Of a stretch of DNA of 7,553 nt, positions 4,266-7,553 are shown piece by piece. Position 1 is the first letter of the stretch, and every line of letters begins with the position of its first letter. This DNA is from Syntrophobacterales bacterium (GTDB taxonomy: Bacteria; Desulfobacterota; Desulfobaccia; Desulfobaccales; 0-14-0-80-60-11), in the NCBI GenBank assembly GCA_020052215.1, contig JAGVPN010000450.1, forward strand, positions 1 through 7,553. Direction: 5' to 3'. The notes beneath the pieces were generated by a model. The model was not told the origin of the DNA. It saw only the letters and a list, made by a program, of their open reading frames with translations, and did not search any database. The position numbers were made by a program, and so were the translations under genes.

Positions 4266-5234
4266 TTATCTGACCAGGGAGAGCAATCCCCAGACGCCGG
4301 CGCGGCTGGCCAGGAGGCCCACCAGGGTTAGGGTGGCCATTGCCAGAGAGGTGCCGTACAAGAGGCGGACGGCCTGGCGATAGCGTTCCTGGTCCAGAGG
4401 TTGGCGGGCCTCGCCGATAAAGGGTTTATCCACCAGGCGGCCGAAGTAGGTGCTGGGGCCTCCCAGGCGCACCCCCAAGGCCCCGGCCATGGCGGCTTCG
4501 GGACAGCCGGCGTTGGGGCTGGCGGCTTTGCGGCGGTCTCGGAGGAGGGTTTGCCAGGCCCCCCGCCAATCAAGGCCGAGGGCGGCGGCCGTGGGAATCA
4601 TCAGGAGGGCTGTGAGGCGGGCCGGGATGAAGTTGAGGACATCATCCGCCCGGGCCGCCACCTTGCCGAACCGGGCATACCAGTAGTTTTTGTAGCCCAC
4701 CATGCTGTCCATGGTGTTGGCGGCCTTGTAAAAAAACAGCCCCGGCAGGCCCAGCATCAGGGTAAAGAACATGGGGGCCACCACCCCGTCGGCCAGGTTT
4801 TCCGCCACGGTCTCAATCACGGCCCGGCGCATATCTTCCAGGGAGAGGTGGGAGGTTTCCCGGCCCACAATCAAGGAAAGGCTTGCCCTGGCCCCGTCCA
4901 GATCGCCCTTGACCAGGGCCGCCTCCACCCTGAGGCTCTCTTGGTGGAGGCTGCGGGTGGCCAGGCCGGTGTACAGGAAGTAGGTGAGGACCGCAATCCC
5001 GCCCCAGGGCGGCAGCAACGCCGCCACCCCCAGCACCCCCAACATGAGGACCAAAGTGGTGGCCATTACCGCCAGCCAGAACAGCGCCCCGGCCCCCACC
5101 CGGGTCCGGTAGAGCACCGACTCCCAGTACTTAATGATGCTGCCCAAAAGGCGCACCGGATGTGGCCAGTCGGGGGGGTCCCCCAGCAGGAGATCCAGCA
5201 GATAAGCCAGCAGAAAAGGCAGGGCCAGGCCCAT
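4266..5234 (-). CDS. cbiB: Adenosylcobinamide-phosphate synthase CbiB (CobD)
   Basis: This integral membrane enzyme of cobalamin synthesis joins (R)-1-amino-2-propanol or its phosphate to adenosylcobyric acid, giving adenosylcobinamide (phosphate). At 322 residues it is normal for the family. Hallmarks in order: LLDLLLGDPPDWPHPVRLLG (residues 12-31), GRETSHL (124-130), the RRAVIETVAENLADGVVAP stretch (136-154), the KAANTMDSMVGYKN region (170-183) and SPNAGCPEAAMAGALG (239-254). Hydrophobic segments lie near residues 1-17, 50-74, 77-92, 151-168, 205-220 and 295-318. GGAG (complement of 5241-5244) sits 6 bases before the ATG. It is the last gene of the minus-strand B12 group. A 200-base gap holding an inverted repeat separates it from the decarboxylase gene that supplies its substrate. 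Confidence 0.96.
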   Translation of the reverse strand: MGLALPFLLAYLLDLLLGDPPDWPHPVRLLGSIIKYWESVLYRTRVGAGALFWLAVMATTLVLMLGVLGVAALLPPWGGIAVLTYFLYTGLATRSLHQESLRVEAALVKGDLDGARASLSLIVGRETSHLSLEDMRRAVIETVAENLADGVVAPMFFTLMLGLPGLFFYKAANTMDSMVGYKNYWYARFGKVAARADDVLNFIPARLTALLMIPTAAALGLDWRGAWQTLLRDRRKAASPNAGCPEAAMAGALGVRLGGPSTYFGRLVDKPFIGEARQPLDQERYRQAVRLLYGTSLAMATLTLVGLLASRAGVWGLLSLVR

Positions 5235-5256
5235 AATTTACTCCGGGTTCAGTTTG

Positions 5257-5332
5257 GTGGCACAGGCCTCTGGCCTGTGGAAAGAGTAGTGGTTTTCTCA
5301 AGCTTTGCCCACAGGCTGGAAGCCTGTGCCAC
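5257..5332. repeat. Inverted pair of GCACAGG repeats between B12 genes
   Basis: Arms at 5257-5280 (GTGGCACAGGC...) and 5309-5332 (...GCCTGTGCCAC) are complementary at 21 of 24 positions, with a 28-base spacer. Each arm is itself a small palindrome (CACAGGC with GCCTGTG). It is the same repeat family as the inserts in the 5S-derived units, here in its paired form between two genes. Transcribed, it would form a long hairpin between the decarboxylase gene and cbiB. Confidence 0.88.
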
Positions 5333-5402
5333 TGGCATTATGGTCTTTGCCTTACATTTCATGGGAAAAATCTTTTGCACCAGTCTTGCATAGGGGTTGG
5401 GG

Positions 5403-5425
5403 CAGGGGCTACCGAAAAGCCCCTG
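5403..5425 (-). other. Hairpin just downstream of the decarboxylase gene
   Basis: CAGGGGCT (5403-5410) and AGCCCCTG (5418-5425) form a perfect 8 base-pair stem with a 7-base loop, 9 bases past the stop codon of the minus-strand gene ending at 5435. No T-tract follows on the minus strand, so it is not a canonical intrinsic terminator; it may protect the 3' end or cause partial termination before cbiB. Confidence 0.55.
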
Positions 5426-5434
5426 GCCTCGCCC

Positions 5435-6517
5435 TCAAATCCCCGAACACTGCTCCAGGGCCTTAAGCAGCCGTTCATTTTCGGTACGGCTTCGCACCGC
5501 CAGGCGGAAGAAGCGCTCATCCAGCCCCCGGAAATTGGCGGCGTCCCGAATCACGATGCGGTGGGCCAGCATCCGCTGCCGCAAGGTGGCCGCGGTCATG
5601 TCCGGCCGGGTGAGTTTCACCAGGAGATAATTCACCACGCTGGTAAACGGGGTGAGCCCCGGCAGCGCCGCCAGCCGGTCAAAGAGAAATTCCCGCTCAC
5701 CTTTGATCAGGGTCCGGGTCCGGCTCATATACTCGCGGTCGGCCAGGCAGGCCCGCCCCATAGCCTGGGCCATGGTGTTCACCGACCAGGGCTCCTGGGC
5801 CTCCGCCAGGCGGGCAATGAGTTCTGGGGCTCCCAACAAAAAACCCAGGCGCATCCCCGGGATGCCGAAAAATTTGGTGAAAGAGCGCAGGATCATCAGG
5901 CGGGGAAACCGGCCCAGGTAAATTTTCAAGGAGGCCTCTTCCACGAAATCGATAAACGCTTCATCCAGGAGGAGATAGGCTCCCGCCGCCTCAATCCGAG
6001 CCGCCAGCGTGAGGAACAACTCCGGGTCCAGCAGCACCCCGCTGGGACTGGCGGGATGGGCCAGGAAGACCAAATCGCCGGCTTGCGGCTCCGGGACATC
6101 GCCCAGCGTAAAATGGTGGGATTCACGGGTGGGGTGGAAAGCCACCGGCACCCGGGCCAGGTTCAGGGCGTGTTCATATTCGCTGAAGGCCGGGATGACG
6201 ATGAGCCCCCGGTTCGGTCTAAGAGCCCGGGCCACCAGGTAGATCAGCTCGGTGGAGCCGTTGCCCACCAGGATTTCCTCAGGGGTGAGGCGATGATAGG
6301 CCGCCAGGGCGGCGCGCAGTTTCAGACTGCGGCGGTCCGGGTAGTGGACGATTTCTGTAAGAGCCTCCTGTACCGCTACGGTCAGCCCCGGGGGAAATCC
6401 CAATGGGTTGATGCTGGCGGAGAAATCCAGGAGGTCGGTAAGCTCAACCCCCAGGGTGCGGGCCAGAAAATACACGTCGCCCCCGTGGAGGGGGGTCTTG
6501 TCAGGCAAATTAGTCAT
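5435..6517 (-). CDS. cobD: PLP-dependent L-threonine-O-3-phosphate decarboxylase (CobD/CobC)
   Basis: This 360-residue class I/II aminotransferase-fold enzyme most likely decarboxylates L-threonine phosphate to (R)-1-amino-2-propanol phosphate, the linker used by CbiB. Family marks are the N-terminal HGGD (11-14) and DFSASINPLGFP (31-42), GNGSTELIYL (85-94), LLLDEAFIDF (182-191) with the PLP-ring aspartate, the SFTKFFGIPGMRLGF segment with the Schiff-base lysine Lys215, and Arg338/Arg342 near the C-terminus. One oddity: the usual NPNNPTG-type loop reads HPASPSG (154-160), so the asparagine that normally contacts PLP is replaced by serine. The start is 3 bases after the cobQ stop, with only a weak ribosome binding site, implying translational coupling. 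A histidinol-phosphate aminotransferase is the main alternative, but the HGGD start and the neighbours favour CobD. It is named cobC in the Pseudomonas scheme. Confidence 0.93.
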   Translation of the reverse strand: MTNLPDKTPLHGGDVYFLARTLGVELTDLLDFSASINPLGFPPGLTVAVQEALTEIVHYPDRRSLKLRAALAAYHRLTPEEILVGNGSTELIYLVARALRPNRGLIVIPAFSEYEHALNLARVPVAFHPTRESHHFTLGDVPEPQAGDLVFLAHPASPSGVLLDPELFLTLAARIEAAGAYLLLDEAFIDFVEEASLKIYLGRFPRLMILRSFTKFFGIPGMRLGFLLGAPELIARLAEAQEPWSVNTMAQAMGRACLADREYMSRTRTLIKGEREFLFDRLAALPGLTPFTSVVNYLLVKLTRPDMTAATLRQRMLAHRIVIRDAANFRGLDERFFRLAVRSRTENERLLKALEQCSGI

Positions 6518-6520
6518 TTT

Positions 6521-7553
6521 TTACGTTTGGATCATCGCGTTGATCTGCGCCATATCCAGATGACGCCGCAAAAGGTCAGCCAGGCGATCCAGCTGGGCTT
6601 CTTGAAAGTTTTCATAAGACGTCGCCGGTACGGTGGTGTCCATGCCCGGACTGGTCCGTCGCAATTCTTGCAGAAAAACCCGGCGGAAGCCGTCATTATC
6701 GAACAGGCCGTGGAGGTAGGCGCCCCAGACGCGGCGGTCCGGAGAAACCCAGCCATCGGCCACGTTAAGGGGTTGGCCGTTCCGGCTGACAATTTCGAAG
6801 GCGGGCTGCCCCTCCCCTGGGGTTTCCGTGACCCCCATATGGATCTCGTAGGCCGACAGCACCCCGCAATCTCTCGGGCCCGGCACCCGGGCCTGCACCT
6901 GGGTGGTGGTCTTGGCCCCGGCCATGGTAGTTATCACCGGCAAAAGGTTTAACCCCGGTTCCGCCCGGGGTTCGCCTTCCACCCCCAGGGGGTCCCGGAC
7001 TTCCTGCCCCAGGATCTGGTAGCCCCCGCAGATGCCCACCACCCGGCCGCCAGCCCTGGCGTAGGCCTGAATCCGGCGAAACAGGCCGGTCTCCTTCAAA
7101 TAGAGCAGGTCGCTGATGGTGTTCTTGGTCCCCGGCAGGATCAGCAGGTCCAGGCCCGTCAGCTCATCCCGGTGGTCCAGGTAGCGAAGATTGACCCCGG
7201 GCTCCTGCTCCACAGGATCAAAGTCGGTGTAGTTGGAGATGTGGGGGAGGCGCAGCACGCCGATCCTGAGGCCGCCGTCTGCCTCCCAGGTCCCCGCCAA
7301 ACGTTTGCGGGTCAGGGCGACGCTGTCTTCTTCCGGGAGGACCAGATCATTGACGTAGGGCACCACCCCCAGGACGGGCCGCCGGGTGCGGCGTTGGATG
7401 ATCGTCACCCCCTCCTCAAACAAGGCCGGATCCCCCCGGAACTTGTTGATGATAAAACCCCGGAGCATCCGGCGCTCGCCTAAGGTCAGGAGGTGAAAGG
7501 CGCCGATGGTGGCCGCGAACACCCCGCCCCGGTCGATGTCGGCCACCAGCAGC
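6521..7553 (-). CDS. cobQ: Cobyric acid synthase CobQ/CbiP, C-terminal part (partial)
   Basis: This glutamine- and ATP-dependent enzyme amidates side chains of adenosylcobyrinic acid diamide to give cobyric acid. The reading frame runs off the right edge; about 343 residues of the usual near-500 are present, starting within LLVADIDRGGVFA, a signature of the dethiobiotin-synthetase-like N-terminal domain. Then come the FIINKFRGD motif and the class I glutaminase domain: LPGTKNT, GICGGYQILG with the nucleophile Cys (codon about 7030-7028), SAYEIHMGVT, and WGAYLHGLFDNDGF with the catalytic His (codon about 6712-6710). The GTG at 7546-7544 is only an internal valine codon, not the start. It is the upstream gene of the visible cobQ-cobD-cbiB group; its promoter and any cobalamin riboswitch lie outside the window. 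Confidence 0.96.
   Translation of the reverse strand, partial: LLVADIDRGGVFAATIGAFHLLTLGERRMLRGFIINKFRGDPALFEEGVTIIQRRTRRPVLGVVPYVNDLVLPEEDSVALTRKRLAGTWEADGGLRIGVLRLPHISNYTDFDPVEQEPGVNLRYLDHRDELTGLDLLILPGTKNTISDLLYLKETGLFRRIQAYARAGGRVVGICGGYQILGQEVRDPLGVEGEPRAEPGLNLLPVITTMAGAKTTTQVQARVPGPRDCGVLSAYEIHMGVTETPGEGQPAFEIVSRNGQPLNVADGWVSPDRRVWGAYLHGLFDNDGFRRVFLQELRRTSPGMDTTVPATSYENFQEAQLDRLADLLRRHLDMAQINAMIQT

Noticed and set aside
5328..5334. GCCACTG, resembling a B12-box part of a cobalamin riboswitch
   Set aside because: It is on the + strand, while the B12 genes are on the minus strand, it comes from the GCACAGG repeat arm, and no other riboswitch elements surround it.
4401..5393. Long + strand open frame of 330 codons antisense to cbiB
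   Set aside because: It is the mirror of a GC-rich, strongly conserved membrane enzyme gene; its translation is rich in Gly, Gln, His and Pro with no family features, as expected of a shadow frame.
5375..6952. Long + strand open frame of 525 codons antisense to cobD and cobQ
   Set aside because: It spans two well-recognised genes on the other strand and has shadow-frame composition; length alone comes from the high GC content.

Overview
The window runs from the 3' end of a ribosomal RNA operon, through an accessory stretch of small genes and repeats, into a convergent block of cobalamin (vitamin B12) biosynthesis genes. The rRNA, the GC-rich chromosomal genes, the CbiB/CobD/CobQ set and the dispersed palindromic repeats suggest a GC-rich anaerobic bacterium. 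A deltaproteobacterial (Desulfobacterota-like) lineage is my best guess; this is inference, as no single gene proves it.

Layout. Positions 1-414 are the end of 23S rRNA, 415-561 is a spacer with a heptamer-repeat hairpin, and 562-677 is a complete 5S rRNA with a strong terminator at 695-727. Then come an AT-rich four-helix membrane protein (811-1521) whose last residues are encoded by a dispersed palindromic repeat, a terminator related to the 5S one, and three different type II toxin-antitoxin pairs in a row, all on the + strand. These are a RelE/YafQ-like pair (1709-2192), a YefM/YoeB-like pair (2453-2955) and a HicB/HicA pair (3210-3634). A small exported proline/tyrosine-rich protein follows (3878-4216). 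On the minus strand, reading leftward from the right edge, lie cobQ/cbiP (cut by the window edge), the PLP-dependent L-threonine-phosphate decarboxylase (cobD/cobC) and cbiB. All three act in the middle and late steps of cobalamin assembly.

The most unusual feature is the punctuation of the toxin-antitoxin array. Just after each toxin gene (1-17 bases past its stop codon) lies a degenerate copy of the local 5S rRNA gene, carrying a GCACAGG-type palindrome insertion and ending in a copy of the 5S terminator (2210-2392, 2957-3163, 3637-3822). Each two-gene module is therefore followed by the same roughly 185-205 base 5S-derived element, and the next module begins just past its T-tract. The layout resembles a cassette array in which a 5S rRNA remnant takes the place of a recombination site or shared 3' untranslated region. 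No integrase or transposase is visible in the window, so the mechanism is open. The modules differ in base composition (AT-rich membrane protein and first pair; GC-rich second and third pairs), which fits independent acquisition at one rRNA-linked site.
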